Shown one piece after another: positions 42,018 to 50,461 of a DNA stretch of 64,000 nt (the stretch's first letter is position 1; each line of letters begins with the position of its first letter). Source of the stretch: JABWCQ01 sp964530625. GTDB lineage: Bacteria; Electryoneota; RPQS01. Below the pieces are notes generated by a model. It did not search any database, was not told where the DNA came from, and saw only the letters and a program-made list of their open reading frames with translations. A program made the translations under genes and the position numbers. Where the stretch lies: the NCBI GenBank assembly GCA_964530625.1, contig CAZHAK010000009.1:1-64000 (forward strand). Reading direction: 5' to 3'.

Positions 42018-42599
42018 TTGAATAATCGATTGAAATCTGCGGCCTTGGCTTTCCACCCGGAGCTTCCGGCAGAACTCGCTGAGAGGCTGCGCAATATCAA
42101 GCTTCTCCTCGTGGACGTGGATGGCGTAATGACTGATGGTTCTATCGCTTTTGCGGACGATTTGATTGAATCCAAAGGCTTTTCCACTCGCGACGGCCTG
42201 ATCTTGGGAAGAATTTCACAATTTGGATTGATCACAGGTGCGATTTCTGGCCGTAAGTCGCTGGCCACAGAGGCCCGGTTGAAAGCCTTGAAGTTTGATG
42301 AAATTCATTTAGGCCATCTTGCTAAGTGGCCGATTGCTGAGAAGATCCTCGATAAGAGAGGATTTAAGCCTGAAGAGGTCGCCTTTATTGGAGATGATCT
42401 CGTGGACATACCTGCCCTTAGTCGAGTCGGACTCGCAATTGCTCCCGCCGACGCGCACCCGGCGGTCGCGGCAGGTGTGGACGTTGTCCTGAATTCTCCC
42501 GGCGGTAAAGGCTGTGTCCGCGAATTCCTTGATCTCTGGCTCTGGGCCAACGGAAGATGGGAAGACTTCGTCAATAGCTTTGAGGCTGAGACCAAGTGA
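42018..42599 (+). CDS. kdsC: 3-deoxy-D-manno-octulosonate 8-phosphate phosphatase (HAD, KdsC)
   Basis: KdsC dephosphorylates Kdo-8-phosphate, between KdsA and KdsB in Kdo synthesis. It is a short C0-type HAD phosphatase with motif I LLLVDVDGVMTDGSI (nucleophile and acid/base aspartates), FSTRDGLILG, motif II in ITGAISGRKS, lysine in HLGHLAKWP and motif IV in VAFIGDDLVDIPAL. There is no ATG before motif I. A TTG at 42018 (193 residues) or 42030 is the best start, since the transcript should begin near 41984. The stop overlaps the kdsD GTG by 4 bp. Confidence 0.92.
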   Translation: MNNRLKSAALAFHPELPAELAERLRNIKLLLVDVDGVMTDGSIAFADDLIESKGFSTRDGLILGRISQFGLITGAISGRKSLATEARLKALKFDEIHLGHLAKWPIAEKILDKRGFKPEEVAFIGDDLVDIPALSRVGLAIAPADAHPAVAAGVDVVLNSPGGKGCVREFLDLWLWANGRWEDFVNSFEAETK

Positions 42600-43582
42600 G
42601 TCCATCAAAGAACATCGTCGACGGATTGACCGCGGCAAAAAACCTGCTCGAAATTGAATCCACTGCTGTGCGCGCCTTGAGCAGTCGCGTCAATGGAGAG
42701 TTCAAGCGCGCGCTGGAACTTCTGCTGGACGTCCGCGGTCACGTGGTCGTCATCGGAGTCGGTAAGAGCGGACACGTTGGACGAAAAATTTCGGCTACCC
42801 TTGCATCCACCGGCACGCCCTCGAGTTTTCTGCATCCCGCTGAAGCAGCCCACGGCGATCTGGGAATGGTTACGCGGGATGATGCCGCCATCGTTATCTC
42901 GAAAAGCGGAGCCAGTGACGAGCTGTGGACCGTTCTGCCCTATCTGAAAATTCTTGGGATTCCCATCATTGGTTTGCTCGGTGATACCAAATGCGCATTG
43001 GCCGAAAAGTGCGACGTTGTGCTGGACGTATCCGTCGCCGAAGAAGGCTGCCCAATGAACCTCGCGCCGATGGCCTCCACAACTGCCTCCCTGGCCATGG
43101 GTGACGCGTTGGCCGTTGCTCTCATTAAAGCCAAAGGTTTTCAGGCAGACGATTTCAAATTCCTGCATCCCGGTGGAGCGTTGGGCAGACGGCTCTCACT
43201 GATTGTAAAGGACGTGATGCACACAGGCGAGGAAATGCCGATTGTCCATGTACAAGATGACTTAAAAACCTCCATCATGTGTATGACCAAACAACGCTTG
43301 GGCGCGGTCTGTGTGCTTGACGAATATGAGCGGCTGGCAGGAATCTTCACCGACGGTGACTTGCGGCGCGCCCTTGAACGAAATGTTGATTTGGCGAGTG
43401 TAAAGATTGGCGAAATCTCGACAACCAAGCCTCGCACGATTGAGGAGGACGCGCTGGTCAGCAGCGCCGTGAATATCATGGAACAATACAATATTATGGT
43501 GCTGCCTGTGGTCAACAAGGACGGCGAACTGTCCGGGATTGTACATATGCACGACTTGCTAAAATCCGGCATCGGGAAATGA
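42596..43582 (+). CDS. kdsD: D-arabinose-5-phosphate isomerase
   Basis: KdsD interconverts ribulose 5-phosphate and arabinose 5-phosphate, the sugar substrate of KdsA. The 328 residues comprise a SIS sugar-isomerase domain (~40-170, with VIGVGKSGHVGRKISATLAST and ISKSGASDEL) and two CBS domains (~205-325). HPGGALGRRL sits between the parts, as in E. coli KdsD/KpsF. The GTG start overlaps the kdsC stop; the stop overlaps the lptC ATG. This kdsC-kdsD-lptC order mirrors, with kdsC and kdsD swapped, the classical Proteobacteria cluster. Confidence 0.96.
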   Translation: MSPSKNIVDGLTAAKNLLEIESTAVRALSSRVNGEFKRALELLLDVRGHVVVIGVGKSGHVGRKISATLASTGTPSSFLHPAEAAHGDLGMVTRDDAAIVISKSGASDELWTVLPYLKILGIPIIGLLGDTKCALAEKCDVVLDVSVAEEGCPMNLAPMASTTASLAMGDALAVALIKAKGFQADDFKFLHPGGALGRRLSLIVKDVMHTGEEMPIVHVQDDLKTSIMCMTKQRLGAVCVLDEYERLAGIFTDGDLRRALERNVDLASVKIGEISTTKPRTIEEDALVSSAVNIMEQYNIMVLPVVNKDGELSGIVHMHDLLKSGIGK

Positions 43583-44151
43583 CACGCCTGCTGTGGATTG
43601 GTGTGGGCGCAATATTCCTCTGGCAGGGTTGCTCGGCTCCGCCACCGCAACCGGGAGCTCCCGCTGAGGAAATTTTCCCTGAACAGGAACTCTTCGGCGC
43701 GAAAATTTCCTTCTATACCGAGGATCGTCTCGCCACTGTCATTGATGCGGGCCGTGTCCTGCAATACGAAAAACAAAGCCTGATTATTCTCGACAGCGGC
43801 ATCGTCGCCGATTTCTTTGACGAGTTCGGAAATCAGCGTACGCGCATCTGGGCTGATTCCGGAACCGCATCCGAAAACTCCCGCAACTTGAACGCCTTTG
43901 GCAACGTTGTTGCGGTCTCCGACAGCGGCGAGCGTCTGGAAACCGACATCCTTATGTACGACAACGCCAAAGGGATCATCTCAGCCGACGGCCCGGTCAA
44001 AATCTCGACACCGACTGATACGATTTACGGCACCGGATTTCGCGCTGATAAAAATTTGAAAAACTGGACAGTGCTGGACCCTTCGGGACGCACGAAACGG
44101 GACAGACCGACCAAGCCCTTGCAACCTGAAATGGATTCGTTAAGCAGATGA
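43579..44151 (+). CDS. lptC: LptC-like LPS transport lipoprotein
   Basis: This 190-residue protein has a signal peptide ending in the lipobox LWQGC (lipid-modified Cys18). A periplasmic beta-jellyroll of the LptC/OstA type follows (ISFYTEDRLATVIDAGRVLQYE, IWADSGTASENSRNLNAFGNVVAVSDSGERLETDILMYD). In E. coli, LptC is membrane-anchored by a helix; FCB homologues are often lipoproteins. It passes LPS from LptB2FG to LptA. Its reading frame overlaps kdsD and lptA by 4 bp each, which fixes its place in the Lpt operon. Confidence 0.88.
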   Translation: MTRLLWIGVGAIFLWQGCSAPPPQPGAPAEEIFPEQELFGAKISFYTEDRLATVIDAGRVLQYEKQSLIILDSGIVADFFDEFGNQRTRIWADSGTASENSRNLNAFGNVVAVSDSGERLETDILMYDNAKGIISADGPVKISTPTDTIYGTGFRADKNLKNWTVLDPSGRTKRDRPTKPLQPEMDSLSR

Positions 44152-45245
44152 TTAGGCTCATGATCTGTGTCTTGTTACTTTGCGCAATCAGTTTCGCAGA
44201 AGTGGGAGACGGATCCGTTGAACTCCGCCGCGCGAATTCCTTGCGCTACGGCGAAGAGAACGGACAAAGAGTTCAGGAGTTGACCGGTGACGTATTCATT
44301 GTCAAAGACAGCCTGCAAATCAACTGTGATCAGGCGATGTACTACCCTGACTCGGGCAAGCTGACTTTCCGCAAGAACGTCATCGTACAAGACGGTCAGC
44401 GACTCCTGTTCGCCAATCAAGTGGATTACAGCGATTGGACAGAAGAGCTTGAGGCTCGCGGCAGCGTTCGAATCTATCAGGATTCAATCACTATCTATTG
44501 CGAGCGCGCGCTCTACCGCGAACGTCTCGGCAACGGCTACCTCTATGATCGGGTGCGCGTCAAATACGAATCCCGCAAAGTAAACCTGACAGGCGATATC
44601 GGCTACTTTGATCATCGTGACAAATCAGCATGGGTCTCCCGGAAGCCCGTCCTGACTCGCGGCGACAGCACCGGAGTAGTCAATACAAGAGTCACGGGTG
44701 ACACGATTACCTACAGCGAAAATCTGGGTATGGCCACCTCGCGCGGCAATGTCACTATCGAGCGAGACAGCTTGAATGCATTTGGGAAGCTGCTGGTTTT
44801 CTATCCTGACTCGCTCTATGCCGAACTGACCGGACAACCGCTCGCGCTCTCCGGTTCAGACAGCATCTCCGGCGATAGCATGCGACTTTTTTTTCATGAA
44901 GAAGAACTGGAAAGAGTCGAAGTGCGCGGTGCGGCCGTTGCGTCAAGCCCAGCGGACACGCTTGCGGCTTCACCCCGGCAGATTCTCACCGGAAAGAAAA
45001 TGACACTCTGGATCGAAAAGAGCCTGCTGTCACGAGCGTTGGTCGAAGAAAATGCGACCGCCACATACTTCGTACGTGACAGAGAAGACTCCCAAGGCAT
45101 GAATGTCACCTCCGGAGACAGGCTCGTTATTACGTTTAGCGACCGAAAAATCTCGCGTATCCGCGTCGAAGGCGGCACGCAAGGAAAATATACACCAGAA
45201 TCTCTTGTTGCGAATCCCGCAGCACGCAAACCCTCACCGGAGTAA
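44148..45245 (+). CDS. lptA: LptA/OstA family LPS transport protein
   Basis: This 365-residue periplasmic protein has a short signal peptide (MICVLLLCAISFAE) and repeating OstA-type beta strands: VQELTGDVFIVKDSLQINCDQAMYYPDSGKLTFRKNV, then VRIYQDSITIYCERALY and GNVTIERDSLNAFG. It is twice as long as E. coli LptA (185 residues), so it may contain two jellyroll domains and form a longer bridge, or resemble the N-terminal part of LptD. The mature protein probably links LptC to LptD in the outer membrane. A five-base gap separates it from the next gene. Confidence 0.85.
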   Translation: MIRLMICVLLLCAISFAEVGDGSVELRRANSLRYGEENGQRVQELTGDVFIVKDSLQINCDQAMYYPDSGKLTFRKNVIVQDGQRLLFANQVDYSDWTEELEARGSVRIYQDSITIYCERALYRERLGNGYLYDRVRVKYESRKVNLTGDIGYFDHRDKSAWVSRKPVLTRGDSTGVVNTRVTGDTITYSENLGMATSRGNVTIERDSLNAFGKLLVFYPDSLYAELTGQPLALSGSDSISGDSMRLFFHEEELERVEVRGAAVASSPADTLAASPRQILTGKKMTLWIEKSLLSRALVEENATATYFVRDREDSQGMNVTSGDRLVITFSDRKISRIRVEGGTQGKYTPESLVANPAARKPSPE

Positions 45246-45249
45246 CTTT

Positions 45250-47754
45250 GTGAGCGCAAAGCACGCTAAACCCGCACCTGTCGTCACCCCCGAAAAAAAA
45301 CCTCTGCCCAAGTGGCTGCCTGATCTGCTCGGAGTTCTGGCTCTATATGTTCTGGTCGTCATCCTCTTTAATCAAGTGGTCATCGGCAACAAAGTATTCT
45401 CCGCAGGAGACGACACAGAGGCCTCTGTCGCGCTTAACACTTTCGCCATTCGGGAAGCGGAGAGCGGCAAGTATCCTCTTTGGTGTCCCGAACTCTTCGG
45501 TGGATTCCCTTCGTTTGCGGCGGGAGCCTATTCAAATTACGAATATATCGAAGCGCCCTACGCGCTGGCCTATCGCTGGGCGAATCCTCGCTACTGGGCT
45601 GATATGTTCACCAATTATGTACTCCTGCTCGGAAACTATGACGGCCCGACACGCGGCGAAAAATGGTTGGTCGCACTTATGCTCTGGGCTGGCTTATTCG
45701 TGTATTATGCCGTCCGCAGATTAAATTTCGGAGTCTTGATTGCGGTGTTATGTGGCCTTGTGCTCGCTTGGAACCCCTATTTCATTTCGCTCGTCACCGC
45801 CTCTCATGGCGGCAAGCTCGCAACCTTCATCTATATTCCTATCCTGATGTTTTTGGGATGGCAGGTGTTCGAGCGCAGGCGATTGTTTGACCTTGCGCTC
45901 TTCGCGATGGTCTTCGGTTGGCAAATTCAGCACGGTGGTCATACACAGGTGCTCTTTTACACCGGACTCTCCGTTGGTATCCTGTTTATCACCTGGGCCA
46001 TTCAGGAAATCCGTGAGGGTGGCACGCTGCGTGTCGCAACCGCAGGAGGGCAACTCGCCGCAGCCGTTGTGCTGGCAGTTGGTGTCGGCGCTCTGTGGTA
46101 CTTCCCGCTATTTGAATATGTCAGCTCGTCCATTCGTGGAGTCGGGCCGGCCATTGGAGCGGCGGGCACAAGCGGTTACACAATCGAAGATGCGACCTCC
46201 TGGAGCATGGCTCCAGCGGAATTGATCACCTTTGTTTTCCCCTCGTGGTACGGCTTGAAGTCTCCGACCTACTGGGGCGATATGCTCTTCACCTCATCGA
46301 GTTTTTATTTCGGAATCGTTCCGCTGATGCTCGCGGGCCTTGCACTGATCGGAAAAAAGACCCGGCTCGTTTGGGGATTACTGAGTCTGTCGGTCTTCTC
46401 GATTCTACTCTCATTCGGAAAATATTTTCAAAGTTTCTACAGCCTCTTTTTTAACTACGTCCCCTTCTTCGATAAATTCCGTACTCCGTCGCTTATCCTT
46501 TTGCTGGTCGTGATTGCTTCAGCGATTCTGGCCGCCTTTGGCTTTCGTAAACTTGAGGAAAATCAAGACAACGAAAAATGGAAGAAGGCCTTTCGCTACG
46601 GCATGATTGCCTCAGCCGTGCTGCTGGTTATCTCGCTTGTCGGAGGAGAAGGCTTGGCCAAGAGCCTCGCAAGTTTCACCCGCGAGACGGATGCACGACA
46701 ATATCAACCCGGACAAATTTCACAAATCGTCGACATGCGCGCGGCGATGTTCGCCAAAGATTTCACGATTCGATTTCTGCTATTGTCGCTGGCCTTTGCC
46801 GCAATGTACTTCTTCTTGCTGAAGAAATTCAGCAAACACGTTCTGATCGTCGCGCTGCTGCTCTTAACCGTCATTGATCTTGGCGTCTTTAATCAGAACT
46901 TTTTCACTCCGCAACCCAAGGGCCAGCAACTCACGGCTTTGACTCCCAATCGAGTTGTCACCGCGCTCCAACAGGTACAGCAGAACAACGTCTTCCGCGT
47001 CTTCCCCGTCGGTAGATTGAATCAAGATAATCGCTGGGCCGCGTGGGGTGTCGAATCGTTGGGTGGTTACCACGGCGCAAAACTCAGAAGTTGGCAGGAC
47101 GTTGCTGATAACCTCTTCTACAACGGAACCAACAAGAACTTCCCGATAAATTTTGAGCTGCTCGCATCGCTGAACTGCCACTATATCATCACCGAGGGAC
47201 TTCTACCCCCCGAATTCGGATTAACCAAAGCCTACGATGACGGCGCAGCGAAAATGGCAGCCTATCTCGTTCCCGGCGCCAAAGACCGCGCATACTTTAT
47301 CGACTCCGTGCTCGTGATATCCGATCGCACGAATTCGTTTGAAACCATGCGCCGGCCCGGATTCCCCTTCACAAGAGTCGCGGTCATCAACAAAAATCTT
47401 CCGGGTGAAATCAGAACCGATCCCGCAGCAACCGCGCAAGTCGTCAAACACGAAGCGCACCGCGTTGAAATCTCAACCAAGAATCCGTCCGCAGGTTTCT
47501 TGGTACTGGCCGACGCCTACTACGAACCCGAGTGGCGCGCCACGGTGGATGGTCAATCGACCGAGATTTATCTAGTCAATGGCTTCGTCCGCGGAGTCTA
47601 TCTCTCGCCCGGCCAGCATTCCGTGGTCTATGAATATGTCGGCAAGCGCGAAGCCCTCGGCGTAAACGTTGCCACGGCGTCGCACTTCTTAGTCCTGCTG
47701 CTGGTCGGTGTAGGCTACTGGATGTCGCGCCGCAAAGATGAGGTTTTAGAGTGA
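45250..47754 (+). CDS. YfhO family large integral membrane protein (GT-C-like)
   Basis: This 834-residue protein starts at GTG 45250, five bases after lptA; an upstream in-frame start lies inside lptA and is rejected. About 12 transmembrane segments occupy residues 25-580 and an extracytoplasmic domain of about 230 residues follows, with one last helix near the end (HFLVLLLVGVGYWMS). The pieces GDDTEASVALNTF, YPLWCPELFGGFPSFA and a C-terminal 'LVLADAYYEPEWRATVDG' are typical of YfhO proteins. Bacillus YfhO is implicated in lipoteichoic acid glycosylation. Sitting between lptA and lptB, it may modify LPS or another lipid-linked glycan; that role is inferred. Confidence 0.85.
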   Translation: MSAKHAKPAPVVTPEKKPLPKWLPDLLGVLALYVLVVILFNQVVIGNKVFSAGDDTEASVALNTFAIREAESGKYPLWCPELFGGFPSFAAGAYSNYEYIEAPYALAYRWANPRYWADMFTNYVLLLGNYDGPTRGEKWLVALMLWAGLFVYYAVRRLNFGVLIAVLCGLVLAWNPYFISLVTASHGGKLATFIYIPILMFLGWQVFERRRLFDLALFAMVFGWQIQHGGHTQVLFYTGLSVGILFITWAIQEIREGGTLRVATAGGQLAAAVVLAVGVGALWYFPLFEYVSSSIRGVGPAIGAAGTSGYTIEDATSWSMAPAELITFVFPSWYGLKSPTYWGDMLFTSSSFYFGIVPLMLAGLALIGKKTRLVWGLLSLSVFSILLSFGKYFQSFYSLFFNYVPFFDKFRTPSLILLLVVIASAILAAFGFRKLEENQDNEKWKKAFRYGMIASAVLLVISLVGGEGLAKSLASFTRETDARQYQPGQISQIVDMRAAMFAKDFTIRFLLLSLAFAAMYFFLLKKFSKHVLIVALLLLTVIDLGVFNQNFFTPQPKGQQLTALTPNRVVTALQQVQQNNVFRVFPVGRLNQDNRWAAWGVESLGGYHGAKLRSWQDVADNLFYNGTNKNFPINFELLASLNCHYIITEGLLPPEFGLTKAYDDGAAKMAAYLVPGAKDRAYFIDSVLVISDRTNSFETMRRPGFPFTRVAVINKNLPGEIRTDPAATAQVVKHEAHRVEISTKNPSAGFLVLADAYYEPEWRATVDGQSTEIYLVNGFVRGVYLSPGQHSVVYEYVGKREALGVNVATASHFLVLLLVGVGYWMSRRKDEVLE

Positions 47755-48527
47755 GCGAAACAGCCCTGACTACCGAAGCAGTTTCAACTCCTGAGCCGCA
47801 TTTAGCCGTCACACTGCGCGGTGAGGATCTCGTCAAGTTCTATGGCCGCCGTAAAGTCGTGGACGGAGTCTCGCTCCTTGTGCGCACAGGCGAGATTGTG
47901 GGATTGCTTGGTCCCAACGGCGCAGGCAAAACCACCACGTTCTACATGGTTACCGGCATGATTCGCCCCAAGTCCGGCCACGTTTATCTCGGTGAGGCTG
48001 AGGTCACAGACTGGCCGATGTATCGCCGCGCCAGACTCGGCATGGGATACCTATCGCAAGAGCCTTCCGTCTTTAGAAAGCTCACCGTACGCGAAAACTT
48101 GATGGCAATCTTGGAGCTGTTGCCCATCTCCCGCGCGGAGCGGAAGCTGCGAGCCGATGAGCTAATCGCCGAATTTAGACTCGAGCATGTGGTCAGCAAC
48201 AAAGGGTATCAATTGTCAGGCGGCGAACGTCGGCGAGTCGAGATTGCCCGCTCGCTTGTCACCAGACCGAAGTTCATGTTGCTCGATGAGCCATTCGCGG
48301 GCATTGACCCGATCGCGGTCGCGGATATTCAGGCGATTGTCCGCTCCTTGAAAAATCGCGGCATCGGAGTTCTGATCACGGATCATAATGTCCGCGAGAC
48401 TTTGGCGATCACCGACCGAGCCTATCTGATCTTCAGCGGTAAGCTGCTGATGGAAGGATCTTCCGAGTTTCTCGCGTCCAGTGAAGAGGCCCGCAGAATC
48501 TACCTCGGCGATTCCTTCCGCCTCTGA
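47751..48527 (+). CDS. lptB: LPS export ABC transporter ATPase LptB
   Basis: This 258-residue cytosolic ATPase powers LPS extraction with LptFG. Walker A is GPNGAGKTTTFYM, the Q-loop lies in YLSQEPSVFRKLTV, the signature is LSGGERRRVEIA and Walker B is MLLDEPFAGIDPIAV; the last is diagnostic of LptB. The switch histidine is in ITDHNVRETL. The N-terminus carries an extra stretch of about 25 residues before the ABC core. GTG start overlapping the YfhO gene by 4 bp. lptF and lptG are not in the window. Confidence 0.97.
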   Translation: MSETALTTEAVSTPEPHLAVTLRGEDLVKFYGRRKVVDGVSLLVRTGEIVGLLGPNGAGKTTTFYMVTGMIRPKSGHVYLGEAEVTDWPMYRRARLGMGYLSQEPSVFRKLTVRENLMAILELLPISRAERKLRADELIAEFRLEHVVSNKGYQLSGGERRRVEIARSLVTRPKFMLLDEPFAGIDPIAVADIQAIVRSLKNRGIGVLITDHNVRETLAITDRAYLIFSGKLLMEGSSEFLASSEEARRIYLGDSFRL

Positions 48528-48615
48528 CTAGTGCTATAGCACCTGCTTTGCCGGGATTAGCTCGGTTAGGTCGTCCTGAAACCACGAGCTTCCGAAATGG
48601 CGCCAATCCTTGTAC

Positions 48616-48645
48616 TTGCAACAAATTGTTTAATAGTAATATAAT
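48616..48645 (+). promoter_or_regulatory. Sigma-70-like promoter upstream of rpoN
   Basis: TTGCAA (48616-48621), 18 bp, then a perfect TATAAT (48640-48645). The predicted start is near 48652. It lies within the 287-bp lptB-rpoN gap, so rpoN can be transcribed separately from the lpt operon. Confidence 0.6.
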
Positions 48646-48693
48646 TGACGACATGATGCGACAGACCTGGTGACAATCGGTGAATTCTGATTG

Positions 48694-48709
48694 TGGCACA
48701 AACCTTGCT
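48694..48709 (+). promoter_or_regulatory. Sigma-54 (-24/-12) promoter upstream of rpoN
   Basis: TGGCAC-N5-TTGCT matches the sigma-54 consensus, with GG at 48695-48696 and GC at 48707-48708 in correct register. Transcription would begin near 48720. It suggests rpoN is partly under its own product. Confidence 0.72.
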
Positions 48710-48742
48710 CTTAACACGGCATCTGCCTGAGCTATGCCTAAT

Positions 48743-48779
48743 GGGTCCGCCTCCTTGGACCCGCATGGTCGCCACGACC
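48743..48779 (+). other. Two hairpins in the rpoN leader
   Basis: GGGTCC/GGACCC with loop GCCTCCTT (48743-48762) and GGTCG/CGACC with loop CCA (48767-48779). The first loop carries CCTCC, complementary to a Shine-Dalgarno core, and could pair with the GAGG ahead of the ATG at 48815. No function is demonstrated. Confidence 0.3.
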
Positions 48780-48814
48780 CTGATCACCCACCGATCGCAC
48801 CTTGAGGGTATCCG

Positions 48815-50305
48815 ATGGAACTGAGACAAGTCCTTAAACCCGAACTTCAGCAATATCTACAACCGCAGCAAATTCTGCGGAGTGAACTTATTCAGCTCCC
48901 CATGCTGGAGCTTGAACTGCGCGTCCGAGCCGAGTTGCAGGAAAACCCCTTCCTCGAAGAGCTTGCCGAAGATGAGGCCGTAGTGGACAAGACCATGTCC
49001 GAAGTCGAAACAGATCAATCCTCCGCCTCCATGGATGATTCCGGAGATTCAGCAGAGTACGAAGCCCAGTCCCGCAGCGAGCGCGATGAGTCCGAAACCC
49101 GCGAAAAAAGCATGGATGAAGATGTCGATTGGGATAGCTTCCTGAATGACGATGATCATGCGTCCTACAAGGCCTCTCGCTTCACCGGAACCGGTGAAGA
49201 GATGACAGAGCTGCCCCGCCCTTTCGTCCAGTCCTTAGCCGAATATCTCGAAGACCAACTGCGCCTGCAAAGATTATCCGATGAAGAATACCGCGTCGGT
49301 CAATACATCATTGGCTCCGTCAACCGCGATGGCTTCCTGAGTTACCCTATAGAAGAAATTGCCCGCGAATTGAACGTTGATGTGCCCGTGGCCATGCGCG
49401 TCCTGAGCATCGTTCAGGAACTCGATCCTCCCGGTATTGCCGCCCGCGACTTGCGCGAATGCTTGCTGATCCAACTCCGTCAAAAGGACAATCCGCAAAA
49501 ATACCGAATCGCAACCCGGATGCTGAACGAGACCTATGAAGACTTCATGAACAAGCGCTTTGAAGTCGTCGCTCGCAAGCTCGCCGTAACCCTCGACGAA
49601 GTCAGAACCGCCTACGAAGAAATCCGCAGGCTGAACCCCAAGCCGGGTGAAGGCTACTTCGACGAAAAGCAAAATTATATCGTGCCCGATCTTGTCGTCG
49701 CCCGCGTCTCCGATGAAGGCGACTTCAATGTCTATCTAAATGACGGTAACACGCCCAATTTCCACGTCAATACCGCCTATAAGGAAATGTTCCTGTCCGG
49801 CAACACGGACAAAAAAGTCAAAGAGTTCGTCACCCGCAAGCTCGAGAGCGCGCGCTGGTTTATCAACGCGATTCATCAGCGCCGCGCAACGATCCTGCGC
49901 ACGATGCGCGCCATCGTCGAACGCCAAAAAGATTTCTTCATGAACGGACGCGAATTCCTGAAACCGATGATCCTTCAGGATATCGCTGAAGATATCGGCA
50001 TGGATATCTCAACCATCTCCCGTGTCACCAACGGAAAATACGTGCAAACCGAGTGGGGTGTCTTCGAACTCAAGTATTTCTTCAGCGAACGCATGGAAAC
50101 CAGCGACGGCGAAGAGATATCCACAAAAGTCATCAAGTCACGCTTGCAGGAAATCATTGATGCGGAAGATAAGAGCGATCCGCTGAGCGACCAGTCTATC
50201 GCAGAATTACTCGCTGAAGAAGGATTCCCCATCGCGCGCAGAACCGTGCAGAAATATCGTGAACAATTGAGCGTACCCGTCAAAAGGCTGAGACGGGAAA
50301 TTTAG
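48815..50305 (+). CDS. rpoN: RNA polymerase sigma-54 factor
   Basis: This 496-residue alternative sigma factor reads -24/-12 promoters and needs AAA+ activators. Region I at the N-terminus is glutamine- and leucine-rich (LKPELQQYLQPQQILRSELIQLP). A long acidic region II follows (~50-130). The core-binding domain contains SLAEYLEDQLRL and ELDPPGIAARDLRECL. The DNA-binding part has the HTH (ILQDIAEDIGMDISTISRVTNGKYV) and ends in the RpoN box ARRTVQKYREQL. Start ATG 48815 is preceded by GAGG. It follows lptB as in Proteobacteria, but its own promoters separate it. Confidence 0.97.
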   Translation: MELRQVLKPELQQYLQPQQILRSELIQLPMLELELRVRAELQENPFLEELAEDEAVVDKTMSEVETDQSSASMDDSGDSAEYEAQSRSERDESETREKSMDEDVDWDSFLNDDDHASYKASRFTGTGEEMTELPRPFVQSLAEYLEDQLRLQRLSDEEYRVGQYIIGSVNRDGFLSYPIEEIARELNVDVPVAMRVLSIVQELDPPGIAARDLRECLLIQLRQKDNPQKYRIATRMLNETYEDFMNKRFEVVARKLAVTLDEVRTAYEEIRRLNPKPGEGYFDEKQNYIVPDLVVARVSDEGDFNVYLNDGNTPNFHVNTAYKEMFLSGNTDKKVKEFVTRKLESARWFINAIHQRRATILRTMRAIVERQKDFFMNGREFLKPMILQDIAEDIGMDISTISRVTNGKYVQTEWGVFELKYFFSERMETSDGEEISTKVIKSRLQEIIDAEDKSDPLSDQSIAELLAEEGFPIARRTVQKYREQLSVPVKRLRREI

Positions 50306-50399
50306 CTCCCAAGCGCGGTTGGCAAAGGAAATTGACCTTCATTCTTGAGAATTTCCCTCCTGACCCTTAGCATCTCTGCCCGAAAATTCGTACTTTCAG

Positions 50400-50434
50400 A
50401 CCGGCTGGCCAATGTGGCCCAGCCGGTTTATTAT
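50400..50434 (+). terminator. Intrinsic terminator after rpoN
   Basis: ACCGGCTGG (50400-50408) pairs with CCAGCCGGT (50419-50427) and is followed by TTTATTATT. It lies in the 156-bp rpoN-lon gap, about 95 bp past the rpoN stop. Confidence 0.8.
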
Positions 50435-50461
50435 TCTATACACAATATTCTCTGATTTAAC

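Noticed and set aside
45103..45249. Extended start of the YfhO-like protein inside lptA
   Set aside because: It would translate the tail of lptA in another frame; the GTG at 45250 gives a normal N-terminus.
48531..48542. Perfect palindrome GTGCTATAGCAC after lptB
   Set aside because: It is only 12 bp, has no loop or T-run for a terminator and no second copy nearby; it is not enough to call an operator.
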